This document shows, piece by piece, positions 7,445-18,846 of a stretch of 64,000 nucleotides of DNA. This DNA comes from Kingella negevensis (GTDB lineage: Bacteria > Pseudomonadota > Gammaproteobacteria > Burkholderiales > Neisseriaceae), in the NCBI RefSeq assembly GCF_030177895.1, contig NZ_CP123448.1, positions 1,550,001-1,614,000 of the forward strand. Reading direction: 5' to 3'. Each line of letters opens with the position of its first letter. Position 1 is the first letter of the stretch. The position numbers and the translations under genes were made by a program. The notes under the pieces are model-generated. The model ran no database searches. It had not been told where the DNA came from and saw nothing but the letters and a program-made list of their open reading frames with translations.

Positions 7445-10400
7445 ATGAGTTATACCTTTACTGAGAAAAAGCGTATCCGTAAAAGTTTTGCAAAACGCGA
7501 AACCGTATTGGATGTGCCTTATTTGTTGACGACTCAAATCGAGTCTTATGCAAAATTCTTGCAACAAGAAACGGCAGCAAATGCTCGCCAAGATGAGGGT
7601 TTACAGGCTGCGTTCAGCTCTATTTTCCCTATTTTGAGTAACAATGGTTATGCAGAATTGCAATTCGACCAATACGTTTTGGGCGAACCTGAGTTTGATA
7701 TTCCAGAATGTCAGTTGCGTGGTATCACTTACGCTGCGCCTTTGCGTGCCAAAATCAAATTAGCGATTTTCAACAAAGAAGGTTCTAATAAACCAGAAGA
7801 ACGCGAAATCAAAGAAATCCGCGTAAACGATGTTTATATGGGCGAAATCCCTTTGATGACCCCAAGCGGTTCGTTTGTAATCAACGGTACTGAGCGCGTG
7901 ATTGTGTCTCAGTTGCACCGTTCGCCAGGTGTGTTCTTTGAACACGACCGTGGTAAAACGCACACTTCGGGCAAATTGCTGTTCTCTGCGCGTATCATTC
8001 CTTACCGTGGTTCTTGGTTGGACTTTGAGTTTGACCCGAAAGATTTGTTGTACTTCCGTATTGACCGCCGCCGCAAAATGCCTGTAACAATTTTGTTGCG
8101 TGCATTGGGTTACAGCAACGAGCAAATGCTGGAAATGTTCTACGACAACGAAACCTATTTCTTGTCTAGCAACGGCGTGCAAACCGAATTGATTCCAGAG
8201 CGTTTGCGTGGCGAAACTGCCAAATTTGATATTTTGGACAATGATGGTAACTTGTTAGTTGCCAAAGACAAACGTATCAACGCGAAAAACATTCGTGATA
8301 TTCAGGCTGCGGGTTTGACTCGTTTGAATGTTGAGCCTGAAAGTTTGGTTGGCAAAACTTTGGCGCGTGATGTGATTGACCCTGATACAGGCGAAATCAT
8401 GGCTGCGGCAAACAACGAAATCACAGAAGAATTGTTGGCGCAGTTGGATATTCACAATGTGAAAGAAATCCAAACGCTGTTCACAAACGATACCGATTCA
8501 GGTAGCTACATTTCTGACACGATGCGTACTGATGAAACAGCTGACCAACAAGCGGCGCGTATTGCCATTTACCGAATGATGCGCCCTGGTGAACCGCCTA
8601 CTGAAGAAGCAGTAGAAGCGTTGTTTAACCGCTTGTTCTTCCAAGAAGAAAGCTACGATTTGTCTCGCGTGGGTCGCATGAAATTCAACACGCGCACTTA
8701 CGAACAAAAATTGCTGCCTGCACAAGAAAATAATTGGTACGGTCGTTTGGTAAACCAGACTTTTGCTGGCGTGGGCGAAAAAGAAGCCAAATTGCACATT
8801 TTGAGCGTGGAAGACATCGTTGTAACGATTGCCACTTTGGTTGAATTACGCAATGGACATGGCGAAGTTGATGACATTGACCACTTGGGTAACCGCCGCG
8901 TACGTTCTGTGGGTGAGTTGGTAGAAAACCAATTCCGTAGCGGTTTGGCGCGTGTGGAACGTGCAGTCAAAGAGCGTTTGAACCAAGCGGAAAGCGAAGG
9001 CTTGATGCCAACCGATTTGATTAACGCGAAACCTGTTTCAGCAGCCATCAAAGAATTTTTCGGTTCTAGCCAATTATCACAATTTATGGACCAAACCAAC
9101 CCATTATCAGAAGTTACGCACAAACGTCGCGTTTCTGCATTGGGTCCTGGTGGTTTGACTCGTGAACGCGCTGGCTTTGAAGTCCGCGACGTACACCCAA
9201 CGCATTACGGTCGCGTATGTCCTATTGAAACGCCAGAGGGTCCAAACATTGGTTTGATTAACTCGCTGTCGGTTTATGCGCGTACTAATGAATATGGTTT
9301 CTTGGAAACGCCATATCGTCGCGTGGTAGATGGCAAAGTAACCAACGAAATTGACTACTTGTCAGCGATTGAAGAAGGTCGCTATGTGATTGCACAGGCA
9401 AACTCGGATTTAGACGAAAATGGCTGCCTGAAAGATGAATTGATTACCTGCCGTGAAAAAGGCGAAACCATTTTGGCAACCGCCGACCGCGTTCAATACA
9501 TGGACGTGGCAACAGGTCAAGTGGTGTCTGTGGCGGCTTCGTTGATTCCATTCTTGGAACACGATGACGCGAACCGCGCATTGATGGGCGCGAACATGCA
9601 ACGTCAAGCCGTGCCATGTTTGCGTGCTGAAAAACCAATGGTAGGTACAGGCATTGAACGTTCGGTAGCGGTGGACAGCGCAACAGCAATCGTAGCGCGT
9701 CGCGGCGGCGTGGTGGAATATGTGGACGCAAACCGCGTGGTTATCCGCGTACACGATGCCGAAGCAACCGCAGAACAAGGCGGTGTGGATATTTACAATT
9801 TGGTTAAATTCACACGCTCAAACCAATCTACCAACATCAACCAACGCCCAGCCGTAAACGCTGGCGATGTACTGCAAAAAGGCGATTTGATTGCGGACGG
9901 CGCATCAACTGATTTGGGCGAATTGGCTTTGGGTCAAAACATGACGATTGCGTTCATGCCGTGGAATGGCTACAACTACGAAGACTCGATTTTGATTAGC
10001 GAACGCGTGGCGGCTGATGACCGTTACACGTCCATTCACATTGAAGAATTAAACGTAGTGGCACGCGATACCAAATTGGGCGCGGAAGACATCACACGCG
10101 ATATTCCAAACCTGTCTGAAAAAATGCAAAACCGTTTGGACGAAAGCGGTATTGTTTACATCGGCGCGGAAGTGGAAGCGGGCGACGTGTTGGTCGGCAA
10201 AGTAACGCCAAAAGGCGAAACGCAACTGACCCCAGAAGAAAAATTGCTGCGTGCGATTTTTGGCGAAAAAGCGTCTGACGTGAAAGATACTTCCTTGCGT
10301 ATGCCAACAGGCATGAGCGGTACAGTAATTGACGTACAAGTATTTACACGCGAAGGCATTCAACGCGACAAACGCGCTCAATCCATTATTGAAGTGGAAT

Positions 10401-11641
10401 TGAAACGCTATCGCCAAGATTTGAACGACCAAATTCGTATTTTTGACAATGACGCATTTGACCGTATTGAGCGCATGATTGTGGGACAAGTTGCTAACGG
10501 TGGACCAAACAAATTAGCCAAAGGCAAAGAAGTTACTGCCGAATACTTGCGCGAATTGCCTAGTCGCCACGATTGGTTTGATGTTCGCATTGCCGATGAG
10601 GACATCGCCAAACAAATGGAATTGATTAAACTTTCATTGCAACAAAAACGCCAAGAAGCGGAAGAGTTGTATGAAGTGAAAAAACGCAAAATGACACAAG
10701 GCGACGAGTTGCCACCAGGTGTTCAAAAAATGGTTAAAGTGTTTATCGCCATCAAACGCCGTTTACAGGCAGGCGATAAAATGGCCGGTCGCCACGGTAA
10801 CAAAGGTGTGGTATCGCGCATTCTGCCTGTGGAAGATATGCCTTACATGGCGGACGGTCGCACGGTGGACATCGTGTTGAACCCGTTGGGCGTACCGTCT
10901 CGTATGAACATTGGTCAGATTTTGGAAGTACACTTGGGTTGGGCGGCAAAAGGCATTGGACAACGCATTGACCGTATGTTGGCTGAACAACGCAAAGTCG
11001 GCGAAATCCGTCAATTCTTGGATAAACTGTATAACCATAGCGGTAAACAAGAAGATTTGGACAGCTTGACCGATGATGAAATTTTGACGTTGGCGCACAA
11101 TTTGAAACGTGGTGCGACTTTTGCATCGCCAGTATTTGACGGCGCGAAAGAAAAAGAAATCTTTGATATGCTGGAATTGGCTTACCCAAGCGATGACCCT
11201 GAAATGCAAAAACTGGATTTCAACGACACCAAAACGCAAATCCGCTTGTTTGACGGACGCTCTGGCGAACCGTTTGACCGCCGTGTAACGGTGGGCGTGA
11301 TGCACTATTTGAAACTGCACCACTTGGTAGATGAAAAAATGCACGCGCGTTCAACAGGTCCATACTCTTTGGTAACGCAACAACCGTTGGGTGGTAAAGC
11401 ACAATTTGGTGGTCAGCGTTTCGGTGAGATGGAGGTTTGGGCATTGGAAGCATACGGCGCGGCATACACATTGCAAGAAATGCTGACGGTTAAATCCGAT
11501 GACGTAACAGGTCGTACCAAAATGTATGAAAACATCGTCAAAGGCGAACACAAAATTGATGCGGGCATGCCCGAGTCGTTTAACGTGATTGTGAAAGAAA
11601 TCCGTTCGCTGGGCTTGGATATTGATTTGGAACAGAACTAA
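7445..11641 (+). CDS. rpoB: DNA-directed RNA polymerase beta subunit
   Basis: 1398 residues from ATG 7445, with TTGGAG twelve bases upstream; five extra upstream in-frame codons are ignored. Forms the active centre together with RpoC. The rifampicin-binding stretch [21 protein letters not shown] lies at about residues 545-565 and keeps the aspartate, histidine and serine most often mutated in resistance, so the sequence looks rifampicin-sensitive. The catalytic-side motif [15 protein letters not shown] is present near residue 1115. The C-terminus contacts RpoC. Unusually, a small secreted-protein gene lies between it and rpoC. Confidence 0.98.
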   Translation: MSYTFTEKKRIRKSFAKRETVLDVPYLLTTQIESYAKFLQQETAANARQDEGLQAAFSSIFPILSNNGYAELQFDQYVLGEPEFDIPECQLRGITYAAPLRAKIKLAIFNKEGSNKPEEREIKEIRVNDVYMGEIPLMTPSGSFVINGTERVIVSQLHRSPGVFFEHDRGKTHTSGKLLFSARIIPYRGSWLDFEFDPKDLLYFRIDRRRKMPVTILLRALGYSNEQMLEMFYDNETYFLSSNGVQTELIPERLRGETAKFDILDNDGNLLVAKDKRINAKNIRDIQAAGLTRLNVEPESLVGKTLARDVIDPDTGEIMAAANNEITEELLAQLDIHNVKEIQTLFTNDTDSGSYISDTMRTDETADQQAARIAIYRMMRPGEPPTEEAVEALFNRLFFQEESYDLSRVGRMKFNTRTYEQKLLPAQENNWYGRLVNQTFAGVGEKEAKLHILSVEDIVVTIATLVELRNGHGEVDDIDHLGNRRVRSVGELVENQFRSGLARVERAVKERLNQAESEGLMPTDLINAKPVSAAIKEFFGSSQLSQFMDQTNPLSEVTHKRRVSALGPGGLTRERAGFEVRDVHPTHYGRVCPIETPEGPNIGLINSLSVYARTNEYGFLETPYRRVVDGKVTNEIDYLSAIEEGRYVIAQANSDLDENGCLKDELITCREKGETILATADRVQYMDVATGQVVSVAASLIPFLEHDDANRALMGANMQRQAVPCLRAEKPMVGTGIERSVAVDSATAIVARRGGVVEYVDANRVVIRVHDAEATAEQGGVDIYNLVKFTRSNQSTNINQRPAVNAGDVLQKGDLIADGASTDLGELALGQNMTIAFMPWNGYNYEDSILISERVAADDRYTSIHIEELNVVARDTKLGAEDITRDIPNLSEKMQNRLDESGIVYIGAEVEAGDVLVGKVTPKGETQLTPEEKLLRAIFGEKASDVKDTSLRMPTGMSGTVIDVQVFTREGIQRDKRAQSIIEVELKRYRQDLNDQIRIFDNDAFDRIERMIVGQVANGGPNKLAKGKEVTAEYLRELPSRHDWFDVRIADEDIAKQMELIKLSLQQKRQEAEELYEVKKRKMTQGDELPPGVQKMVKVFIAIKRRLQAGDKMAGRHGNKGVVSRILPVEDMPYMADGRTVDIVLNPLGVPSRMNIGQILEVHLGWAAKGIGQRIDRMLAEQRKVGEIRQFLDKLYNHSGKQEDLDSLTDDEILTLAHNLKRGATFASPVFDGAKEKEIFDMLELAYPSDDPEMQKLDFNDTKTQIRLFDGRSGEPFDRRVTVGVMHYLKLHHLVDEKMHARSTGPYSLVTQQPLGGKAQFGGQRFGEMEVWALEAYGAAYTLQEMLTVKSDDVTGRTKMYENIVKGEHKIDAGMPESFNVIVKEIRSLGLDIDLEQN

Positions 11642-11721
11642 CTTTGTTTCAGGCTGCCTGAAAAGGTTTAAAACGCAGTTTCAGGCTGCTATCTAAAGTT
11701 ATTAAGTCAGGGAGATTGATG

Positions 11722-12054
11722 ATGAAAACGATGAAACATTTTCTATTGGTGTTGATGTTGTACACTACGACAGTCTATGCTGCACCTACTATGAGCGACA
11801 GCGAACGTATTGCTGTTTTAGAGCGACAAGTGGCTCGCTTAACCGAGCAAGTAAATCAATTGCTGGTTGAACGATTAGGTCAATCATCACACGCTCAAAC
11901 CGTACATGTGTGTAGCATTCAAGCCTTTACTGATACCTATCGTGCAGAAAATGTGAATCTAGGTAGAGCTCGCTTGGCAGCTTTGCAACAATGTCGTAAA
12001 AATCATAACGCTATGTTCTGTGAAGACAGTGCGGTGCAATGTAAAACGTATTGA
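11722..12054 (+). CDS. Small secreted cysteine-containing protein between rpoB and rpoC
   Basis: About 110 residues; I do not recognise a named family. It starts at ATG 11722 (or 11719), with AGGGAG upstream. Residues 1-20 form a signal peptide ending TTTVYAA. A short coiled coil (SERIAVLERQVARLTEQVNQLL) follows. The C-terminal half is a four-cysteine module (VHVCSIQAF, QQCRKNH, MFCEDS, VQCKTY) that could form two disulfides in the periplasm. It lies 80 bases after rpoB and 88 bases before rpoC on the same strand, so it should be transcribed with RNA polymerase genes although it has no apparent link to transcription. Confidence 0.75.
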   Translation: MKTMKHFLLVLMLYTTTVYAAPTMSDSERIAVLERQVARLTEQVNQLLVERLGQSSHAQTVHVCSIQAFTDTYRAENVNLGRARLAALQQCRKNHNAMFCEDSAVQCKTY

Positions 12055-12142
12055 TAATTTCGGGCAGCCTGAAAAACCCAGTTTCCCTTTTTCCTAAAAA
12101 TATCCAAAAAGTCTCAAAAAATCGCCCAAACTAGGAGCAAAA

Positions 12143-15100
12143 ATGAACTTAACCGATTTATTCGCCCCCCTGCAACAAGCAGGTTCAGAAGAATTTGATG
12201 CCATTAAAATTGGCATCGCGTCGCCAGAGACTATCCGCTCATGGTCTTACGGCGAAGTGAAAAAACCCGAAACGATTAACTATCGCACGTTCAAACCCGA
12301 ACGTGACGGCTTGTTTTGCGCCAAAATTTTCGGCCCAGTTAAAGACTACGAATGCTTGTGTGGCAAATACAAACGCTTGAAATATAAAGGCGTAACTTGC
12401 GAAAAATGTGGCGTAGAAGTTACCCTGACCAAAGTTCGCCGCGAGCGCATGGGTCATATTGAATTGGCTGCGCCTGTTGCCCACATTTGGTTTTTGAAAT
12501 CATTGCCAAGCCGTTTGGGTATGGTGTTGGACATGACTTTGCGCGATATTGAGCGTGTGTTGTATTTTGAAGCATTTGTGGTAACTGACCCAGGTTTAAC
12601 CAGCCTGCAACGTCGCCAATTATTGACCGAAGAAGATTACTACAACAAATTAGAAGAATTTGGCGAAGAATTTGATGCACACATGGGTGCCGAAGGCGTG
12701 CGTGAATTGTTACGCAGCCTGAATGTGGAACAAGAAATTGAAACTTTGCGCCAAGAATTGCAATCAACCAGCAGTGACACCAAAATCAAAAAAATCGCTA
12801 AACGTTTGAAAGTATTGGAAGCATTCCAACGCTCTGGCATGAAATTAGAGTGGATGATTATGGACGTGTTGCCAGTCTTGCCACCTGATTTGCGCCCACT
12901 CGTGCCATTGGACGGCGGTCGTTTTGCCACTTCTGATTTGAACGATTTGTATCGCCGCGTGATTAACCGTAACAACCGTTTGAAACGCTTGTTGGAATTG
13001 CGTGCGCCTGACATCATCGTCCGCAATGAAAAACGTATGTTGCAAGAAGCGGTTGATAGCTTGTTGGACAATGGTCGTCGTGGTAAAGCGATGACTGGCG
13101 CAAGCAAACGCCCATTGAAATCTTTGTCTGACATGATTAAAGGTAAAAGCGGTCGTTTCCGTCAAAACTTGCTGGGTAAACGTGTGGACTACTCTGGTCG
13201 TTCTGTGATTACAGTAGGTCCTTACTTGCGTTTGCACCAATGTGGTTTGCCGAAAAAAATGGCGTTGGAGTTGTTCAAACCGTTTATTTTCCACAAATTG
13301 GAAAAACGCGAATTGGCAACAACCGTTAAGGCAGCCAAAAAATTGGTAGAGCAAGAAGTGCCAGAAGTTTGGGACATCTTGGAAGAAGTGATTCGCGAAC
13401 ACCCAATTTTGCTGAACCGTGCGCCAACCTTGCACCGTTTGGGTATTCAAGCGTTTGAGCCGATTTTGATTGAAGGTAAAGCAATTCAGTTGCACCCATT
13501 GGTGTGTGCGGCGTTTAACGCGGACTTTGACGGCGACCAAATGGCGGTTCACGTTCCATTGTCTTTGGAAGCGCAAATGGAAGCGCGTACGTTGATGTTG
13601 GCATCAAACAACGTGTTAGCCCCTGCAAACGGCGAGCCAATTATCGTACCGTCTCAAGATATTGTATTGGGTCTGTACTACATGACTCGCGACAAAATCA
13701 ACGCAAAAGGCGAAGGCACATTGTTCGCCGATGTGAAAGAAGTACACCGTGCTTACCACACCAAACAAGTGGAATTAGGTACAAAAATTACCGTTCGCTT
13801 GCGTGAGTGGGTGAAAAACGAAGCAGGCGAATTTGAGCCTGTGATTAAACGCTACAACACCACTGTGGGTCGTGCGTTGCTGTCTGAAATCTTGCCAAAA
13901 GGCTTGCCATTCAGCTACATCGATACCGCATTGAAGAAAAAAGCGATTTCTAAATTAATTAACGCATCATTCCGCTTGTGCGGTTTGCGCGATACAGTGA
14001 TTTTTGCTGACCACTTGATGTATACAGGTTTTGCATTGGCAGCGAAAGGTGGTATCTCCATTTGCGTTGATGATATGGAAATTCCAAAAGAAAAACCTGC
14101 ATTGCTTGCCGAAGCGAATGCCGAAGTAAAAGAAATCGAAGATCAATACCGTCAAGGTTTGGTAACCAACGGCGAACGCTACAATAAAGTTGTGGATATT
14201 TGGGGTCGTGCAGGCGATAAAATCGCCAAAGCCATGATGGACAACTTGTCTACGCAAAAAGTGATTGACCGCGAAGGCAAAGAAGTTGACCAAGAGTCGT
14301 TCAACTCAATTTACATGATGGCGGACTCTGGTGCGCGTGGTTCGGCAGCACAGATTAAACAGTTGTCTGGTATGCGTGGTTTGATGGCAAAACCTGACGG
14401 CTCGATTATCGAAACGCCCATTACTGCGAACTTCCGCGAGGGTTTGACGGTATTGCAATACTTTATTGCGACACACGGTGCGCGTAAAGGTTTGGCGGAT
14501 ACGGCATTGAAAACAGCGAACTCTGGTTACTTGACTCGCCGTTTGGTGGACGTAACACAAGACTTGGTAGTGGTTGAAGACGATTGCGGCACATCAGAAG
14601 GCTTCTCAATGAAAGCCGTAGTACAAGGCGGCGACATCATCGAGCCATTGCGCGACCGTATTTTGGGTCGTGTAACCGCAACAGACGTAATCGACCCAAG
14701 CACTGGCAGCACATTAATTGAAGCGGGTACATTGCTGGACGAAAAACTGGTTGATTTGATTGACAACTCTGGCGTGGACGAAGTGAAAGTCCGCACACCA
14801 ATCACTTGCCAAACACGTTATGGCTTGTGCGCAAAATGTTATGGTCGCGACTTGGCACGCGGTAAATTGGTGAACGCAGGCGAAGCAGTCGGCGTCATCG
14901 CAGCGCAATCTATTGGTGAACCAGGTACACAGCTGACAATGCGTACGTTCCACATTGGTGGTGCGGCATCTCGAGCAGCAGCAGCCAGCCAAGTAGAAGC
15001 AAAATCAAACGGTACGGTTCGCTTCAACAGCCAAATGCGTTACATCGCCAACAACAAAGGTGAATTGATTGTGATTGGTCGCTCTTGCGAAATCATGATT

Positions 15101-16342
15101 TTGGACGCAGCAGGTCGCGAACGTGAATTGCACAAAATCCCTTACGGTGCAACGCTGAAAGTGCAAGATGGCGAAGAGTTGAAAGCAGGCACAACGCTGG
15201 CGACTTGGGACCCGCATACGCACCCAATGATTACCGAACACGCAGGTCGTGTGGAGTTTGAAAATGTGGAAGAAGGTGTAACCGTTACCCGTCAAGTGGA
15301 CGACGTAACAGGCTTGTCTACTTTGGTGGTGATTGACGGCAAACGTCGTGGCAGCACCAGCAAATTGTTGCGCCCAACGGTTAAATTATTGGACGAAAAT
15401 GGCGAGCCTGTGATGATTCCTGGCACAGATACCCCTGTGTCTATGGCGTTCCAAGTAGGCGCGATTATCCAAGTACGTGAAGGTCAAGAAATTGGCAAGG
15501 GCGATGTGTTGGCGCGTATTCCGCAAGCATCAACCAAAACACGCGATATTACGGGTGGTTTGCCGCGCGTAGCCGAATTGTTTGAAGCGCGTGTGCCAAA
15601 AGACGCAGGCATGCTTGCCGAAGTAACAGGTACAGTTTCATTTGGTAAAGAAACCAAAGGCAAACAACGCTTGGTGATTACCGATTTGGACGGCGTGGCA
15701 TACGAGACTTTGATTTCCAAAGAGAAACAACTGTTGGTGCATGATGGTCAAGTAGTAAACCGTGGCGAAACCGTTGTGGACGGCGCGGTTGATCCACACG
15801 ACATCTTGCGCTTGCAAGGCATTGAAGCTCTGACACGCTACATCGTGCAAGAAGTTCAAGAGGTTTACCGCTTACAAGGTGTGAAAATTTCTGACAAACA
15901 CATTGAAGTGATTATTCGCCAAATGTTGCGCCGCGTGAACATCGTGGACGCTGGCGACACCAACTTCATTACAGGCGAACAAGTAGAACGCGCCGAAGTG
16001 ATGATTGCCAATGAGCAAGCCATCGCAGCTGGCAAAGAACCTGCTCGCTTTGAAAATGTGTTGTTGGGTATTACCAAAGCGTCTTTGAGCACCGACAGCT
16101 TCATTTCTGCGGCATCGTTCCAAGAAACCACGCGCGTATTGACCGAAGCTGCTATTATGGGTCGCAAAGACGACTTGCGCGGCTTGAAAGAAAACGTGAT
16201 TGTGGGTCGCTTGATTCCTGCGGGTACAGGTTTGAGCTATCACCGCGCACGCCGCGCAGCTTGGGCAGCTCAACGTGGTGCGGCTGCAATTGCAGAACAA
16301 ACCGAAGTGGCTGCGGACGAAAGCGAAAGCAACGAAGCGTAA
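12143..16342 (+). CDS. rpoC: DNA-directed RNA polymerase beta' subunit
   Basis: 1399 residues, full length. The N-terminal zinc site is [20 protein letters not shown] (four cysteines near residues 70-88). The catalytic magnesium-binding loop NADFDGDQ is near residue 458. The second zinc site includes [13 protein letters not shown] near residues 890-900, and the conserved [21 protein letters not shown] follows. AGGAG precedes the ATG. Transcription should end at the hairpin 16393-16430 after the gene. Confidence 0.98.
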   Translation: MNLTDLFAPLQQAGSEEFDAIKIGIASPETIRSWSYGEVKKPETINYRTFKPERDGLFCAKIFGPVKDYECLCGKYKRLKYKGVTCEKCGVEVTLTKVRRERMGHIELAAPVAHIWFLKSLPSRLGMVLDMTLRDIERVLYFEAFVVTDPGLTSLQRRQLLTEEDYYNKLEEFGEEFDAHMGAEGVRELLRSLNVEQEIETLRQELQSTSSDTKIKKIAKRLKVLEAFQRSGMKLEWMIMDVLPVLPPDLRPLVPLDGGRFATSDLNDLYRRVINRNNRLKRLLELRAPDIIVRNEKRMLQEAVDSLLDNGRRGKAMTGASKRPLKSLSDMIKGKSGRFRQNLLGKRVDYSGRSVITVGPYLRLHQCGLPKKMALELFKPFIFHKLEKRELATTVKAAKKLVEQEVPEVWDILEEVIREHPILLNRAPTLHRLGIQAFEPILIEGKAIQLHPLVCAAFNADFDGDQMAVHVPLSLEAQMEARTLMLASNNVLAPANGEPIIVPSQDIVLGLYYMTRDKINAKGEGTLFADVKEVHRAYHTKQVELGTKITVRLREWVKNEAGEFEPVIKRYNTTVGRALLSEILPKGLPFSYIDTALKKKAISKLINASFRLCGLRDTVIFADHLMYTGFALAAKGGISICVDDMEIPKEKPALLAEANAEVKEIEDQYRQGLVTNGERYNKVVDIWGRAGDKIAKAMMDNLSTQKVIDREGKEVDQESFNSIYMMADSGARGSAAQIKQLSGMRGLMAKPDGSIIETPITANFREGLTVLQYFIATHGARKGLADTALKTANSGYLTRRLVDVTQDLVVVEDDCGTSEGFSMKAVVQGGDIIEPLRDRILGRVTATDVIDPSTGSTLIEAGTLLDEKLVDLIDNSGVDEVKVRTPITCQTRYGLCAKCYGRDLARGKLVNAGEAVGVIAAQSIGEPGTQLTMRTFHIGGAASRAAAASQVEAKSNGTVRFNSQMRYIANNKGELIVIGRSCEIMILDAAGRERELHKIPYGATLKVQDGEELKAGTTLATWDPHTHPMITEHAGRVEFENVEEGVTVTRQVDDVTGLSTLVVIDGKRRGSTSKLLRPTVKLLDENGEPVMIPGTDTPVSMAFQVGAIIQVREGQEIGKGDVLARIPQASTKTRDITGGLPRVAELFEARVPKDAGMLAEVTGTVSFGKETKGKQRLVITDLDGVAYETLISKEKQLLVHDGQVVNRGETVVDGAVDPHDILRLQGIEALTRYIVQEVQEVYRLQGVKISDKHIEVIIRQMLRRVNIVDAGDTNFITGEQVERAEVMIANEQAIAAGKEPARFENVLLGITKASLSTDSFISAASFQETTRVLTEAAIMGRKDDLRGLKENVIVGRLIPAGTGLSYHRARRAAWAAQRGAAAIAEQTEVAADESESNEA

Positions 16343-16392
16343 TGTTTCAGGCTGCGTGAAGTTTCAGGCAGTCTGAAAATGGAAAATAAAAT

Positions 16393-16430
16393 GGACAAAT
16401 ACAGAAAATGTATTTGTCCGTTTTTTGTTT
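16393..16430 (+). terminator. Rho-independent terminator of the rpoBC operon
   Basis: Stem GGACAAATAC/GTATTTGTCC with a seven-base loop, followed by GTTTTTTGTTTTTT. Two uptake sequences lie just upstream. Confidence 0.9.
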
Positions 16431-16739
16431 TTTATAGGCATTACTCAAATTTCACTTCGAGCGGGAGGGAATTCCAATGGTGGGTGTAATGGTTATTACA
16501 CTTGGGCAGTATTGGGTTTTAACTGTGAACTACCTCAAGAAATCACTTCGATTCTTCCAGATAATTTTAAATCTAAAAGTCTAACTTATTTACACGAATT
16601 GCTAGAATTAGAAAGAGGGAAAGAGTGGTGGAAAAATAATGGGATATCTTTGGAAATGTGTTTTGATTTACAAGAAAATAGCCATTCTATGAGAGTTTTC
16701 AGTATGTATTTAAAAGAAAAATATGGAGTTGAATTATGA
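16425..16739 (+). pseudogene. Probable 5'-truncated gene of unknown function
   Basis: An open frame of about 104 residues with no credible start: the only initiator in frame near the 5' end is a TTG inside the T run of the rpoC terminator, and no ribosome binding site is visible. The body (NCELPQEITSILP, YLHELLELERGKEWWKNN, VFSMYLKEKYGVEL) looks like real protein, and the base composition is AT-richer than the neighbours. It overlaps the next frame by ATGA, suggesting an old operon. The pattern would fit the end of a polymorphic-toxin or immunity gene, but I cannot assign it. Confidence 0.5.
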
Positions 16740-16999
16740 AAAAAACAGCTCGTTATATGACATCTAGTCAAGCGATTCAGTTCGCACGTGAAAAATTTAT
16801 GAAATTACATGGTGTGGAGCCTGTTGAGGAACTTTCTATCAGTGAGGTTGAAACGAGTTATGAAGAGGTACGTTGTCAATATGTTATTAGCGGTTCCATT
16901 AAGCAATCAAATTTCCTATATACAGAGCGAGACGCAATTAAAAACTGCAAACTGAATAACAAATGGATAAACAAACAGCTCAATCAAAACGCAGCCTGA
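16736..16999 (+). CDS. Hypothetical protein coupled to the truncated upstream frame
   Basis: 87 residues, basic at both ends, starting MKKTARYMTSSQAIQFAREKF. No domain recognised. Its ATG overlaps the stop of the upstream frame (ATGA). Its stop lies inside an uptake-sequence hairpin, so the last residues (NQNAA) are encoded by the repeat. AT-rich compared with rpoC, which suggests acquired DNA. Confidence 0.55.
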   Translation: MKKTARYMTSSQAIQFAREKFMKLHGVEPVEELSISEVETSYEEVRCQYVISGSIKQSNFLYTERDAIKNCKLNNKWINKQLNQNAA

Positions 17000-17021
17000 A
17001 AAACATTTTCAGGCTGCGTTT
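16987..17021. terminator. Uptake-sequence hairpin terminator
   Basis: AAACGCAGCCTGAAAA and its complement around a short loop, between the small frame and the convergent tRNA-Gly. Confidence 0.75.
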
Positions 17022-17026
17022 GAAAT

Positions 17027-17100
17027 TGGAGCGGGTGATGGGAATCGAACCCACGTCAGTAGCTTGGGAAGCTAATGTCTTACCATTAGACGACACCCGC
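17027..17100 (-). tRNA. tRNA-Gly (anticodon CCC)
   Basis: 74 bases on the minus strand; acceptor GCGGGTG/CACCCGC, anticodon stem-loop TTAGC-TTCCCAA-GCTAC giving CCC, T arm with GTTCGATTC, encoded CCA. It reads the GGG codon. Confidence 0.93.
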
Positions 17101-17125
17101 GAAAGCGCAAATTATAGCGCAAAAT

Positions 17126-17161
17126 AACGCAGCCTGAAAATGTTTTCAGGCTGCGTTTTAT
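17126..17161. terminator. Uptake-sequence hairpin terminator downstream of eda
   Basis: AACGCAGCCTGAAAA pairs with TTTTCAGGCTGCGTT; six bases after the eda stop on the minus strand. Confidence 0.75.
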
Positions 17162-17166
17162 TATGA

Positions 17167-17790
17167 TTAACCGCGCAAAGCAGAAGCTTCTTTCGCCAAG
17201 CGAGTAATTGTGTCCCAATCTTTGTTTGCCACCGCGTCTTTCGGCGTCAGCCAAGTGCCGCCCACGCACAACACGTTTGGCAATGCCAAGTATTCAGGCG
17301 CTGATTGCAAGGTAATGCCGCCAGTAGGGCAGAAACGCACGTGAGCATAAGGGCCGTACAACGCTTTCAACATCGCTTTGCCGCCCACCACTTCAGCAGG
17401 GAACAATTTCAGCGTATCAATGCCGTGTTCTAACGCCAGTTGCACTTCGCCTGGGGTTGCCACACCGGGGATTAACGGAATGTTCACATCATGGCTGGCT
17501 TTTGCCAAAGATTCGTGCAAACCTGGGCTAATCGCAAACACCGCGCCTGCGTCGGCAACGGCTTTTAATTGTTCAGGATTGGTTACAGTGCCCGCGCCAA
17601 CAATCGCGCCTTTCACTTCTTGTTTAATCAAGCGGATTGCGTCCAAGCCAACAGGGGTGCGCAAAGTGATTTCCAGCGTTGGAATGCCGCCTGCAACCAA
17701 TGCGTGTGCCAAATCAACGGCAGTAGATAAATCGTCAATCGCCATCACTGGCACAACTGCGCCTGCAGATAAAATCTCGCGTGGAGTCAT
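17167..17790 (-). CDS. eda: 2-keto-3-deoxy-6-phosphogluconate aldolase
   Basis: 207 residues. Cleaves KDPG to pyruvate and glyceraldehyde-3-phosphate in the Entner-Doudoroff pathway, and can also act on 4-hydroxy-2-oxoglutarate. Family motifs visible: PTLEITLRTPVGLDAI, GAGTVTNPEQLKAV, the Schiff-base lysine in DTLKLFPAEVVGGKAMLKAL, and FCPTGGI. AAGGAAACC precedes the ATG. It stands alone between tRNA-Gly and rnhB; edd is not in the window. Confidence 0.95.
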   Translation of the reverse strand: MTPREILSAGAVVPVMAIDDLSTAVDLAHALVAGGIPTLEITLRTPVGLDAIRLIKQEVKGAIVGAGTVTNPEQLKAVADAGAVFAISPGLHESLAKASHDVNIPLIPGVATPGEVQLALEHGIDTLKLFPAEVVGGKAMLKALYGPYAHVRFCPTGGITLQSAPEYLALPNVLCVGGTWLTPKDAVANKDWDTITRLAKEASALRG

Positions 17791-17893
17791 GAGGGTTTCC
17801 TTGAGTGAGTTGGTTGAAAAAATGTGATTTTACACGGATTTAGTGGGGTTTTGTTGTTTTATTACACGGTTTCAGGCTGCGTTGGGAATAGTG

Positions 17894-17922
17894 TGGAGCG
17901 TCGTCGAGCCGCCGACGCTCCA
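17894..17922. repeat. Palindromic intergenic repeat TGGAGCGTCG...CGACGCTCCA, copy 1
   Basis: A 10-bp perfect inverted repeat around a GC-rich loop just after the rnhB stop. A near-identical copy is at 46117-46145 beside asd, so this is a dispersed element. It lacks a T run and may not terminate by itself. Confidence 0.7.
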
Positions 17923-17929
17923 TTTGGGT

Positions 17930-18538
17930 TTATTCAAACAATCGTCCTTGCGTCAACAATTCACGCACAGGCGCAAAATCCGCGCGATGTTCGGGCAATA
18001 CACCAAATTCTTTCAGCGCGGCTAAATGCACGGCTGTGCCATAGCCTTTGTGCTTGGCAAAACCGTATTGCGGATAGCGTTCGTGCAGCGCGTACATTTC
18101 CGCATCACGCGCAGTTTTCGCCAAAATAGACGCGGCAGAAATGGTGGCAATTTTCGCATCGCCTTTCACAACAGCTTCTGCGTCAATCCCTAAATCTTTT
18201 GGGACGCGATTGCCGTCAATCCACACTTTTTCAGGCTGCATTTTCAGGCTGCAAACGGCGCGTTTCATCGCAAGCATGGTCGCGTGCAAAATATTGAGCT
18301 GCAAAATTTCTTGTGGACTGGCGGACGCGATTGCCCACGCGGTTGCTTGTTCTTTAATTTGTTCTGCCAATAAATCGCGCTTTTTCTCGCTGAGCTTTTT
18401 GGAATCGGTTAAGTCTGTGAGCGAAAAGTGTTCGGGCAAAATCACGGCAGCAGCAAACACGCTGCCAACCAAAGGTCCGCGCCCTGCTTCGTCCACACCC
18501 GCATGGGTCGGCAAGACAATCAATTCAGGTTCATTCAT
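17930..18538 (-). CDS. rnhB: Ribonuclease HII
   Basis: 202 residues from ATG 18538. Removes RNA primers and misincorporated ribonucleotides from DNA. The active-site motif [14 protein letters not shown] is at about residues 14-27, KSILA-type [12 protein letters not shown] near residue 145, and [11 protein letters not shown] follows. The start overlaps the end of yacG by eight bases, so the two genes are co-transcribed. A longer upstream frame is rejected because it lies inside yacG. Confidence 0.95.
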   Translation of the reverse strand: MNEPELIVLPTHAGVDEAGRGPLVGSVFAAAVILPEHFSLTDLTDSKKLSEKKRDLLAEQIKEQATAWAIASASPQEILQLNILHATMLAMKRAVCSLKMQPEKVWIDGNRVPKDLGIDAEAVVKGDAKIATISAASILAKTARDAEMYALHERYPQYGFAKHKGYGTAVHLAALKEFGVLPEHRADFAPVRELLTQGRLFE

Positions 18539-18713
18539 GGTAGAGTTTGTCCCATTCTTCAGGGGTTTCAGGCAGCGCGGGAATGGTGTGTTTTTCGTCC
18601 GCCCAGTCGCCCAAATCAATCAGTTTGCAACGCTCGCTGCAAAAGGGGCGATAGTGGTTTTCAGGCTGCCATTCAACGGGGGTTTTACAAGTGGGGCATT
18701 TTACGGTTGTCAT
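18531..18713 (-). CDS. yacG: DNA gyrase inhibitor YacG
   Basis: 60 residues. A zinc-ribbon protein with [10 protein letters not shown] and [17 protein letters not shown], the four-cysteine signature and conserved tail of YacG, which in Escherichia coli binds GyrB and blocks DNA binding by gyrase. First gene of a yacG-rnhB pair. Upstream lies an uptake-sequence hairpin and then the divergent cpdB gene. Confidence 0.93.
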   Translation of the reverse strand: MTTVKCPTCKTPVEWQPENHYRPFCSERCKLIDLGDWADEKHTIPALPETPEEWDKLYHE

Positions 18714-18730
18714 TTGATAAATCCATGTGT

Positions 18731-18766
18731 TTTTCAGGCTGCGTATTTTACACGCAGCCTGAAAAT
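18731..18766. repeat. Uptake-sequence inverted pair between yacG and cpdB
   Basis: TTTTCAGGCTGCGT and ACGCAGCCTGAAAA in inverted orientation, in a divergent promoter region where a terminator is not expected. Probably kept for DNA uptake. Confidence 0.7.
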
Positions 18767-18846
18767 TTGACTTTTCTCTATGTGAAGTTATGAAAATTTC
18801 TGTATGATACGTTCTGTAATTTTTAACACAAACGGAGCAAGTTTCT

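Noticed and set aside
12845..13576. Long antisense frame (243 codons) opposite rpoC, and similar ones opposite rpoB, tuf and kpsC
   Set aside because: Amino acid make-up (rich in F, H, Q, N) is what antisense of a biased coding strand gives; no family motifs.
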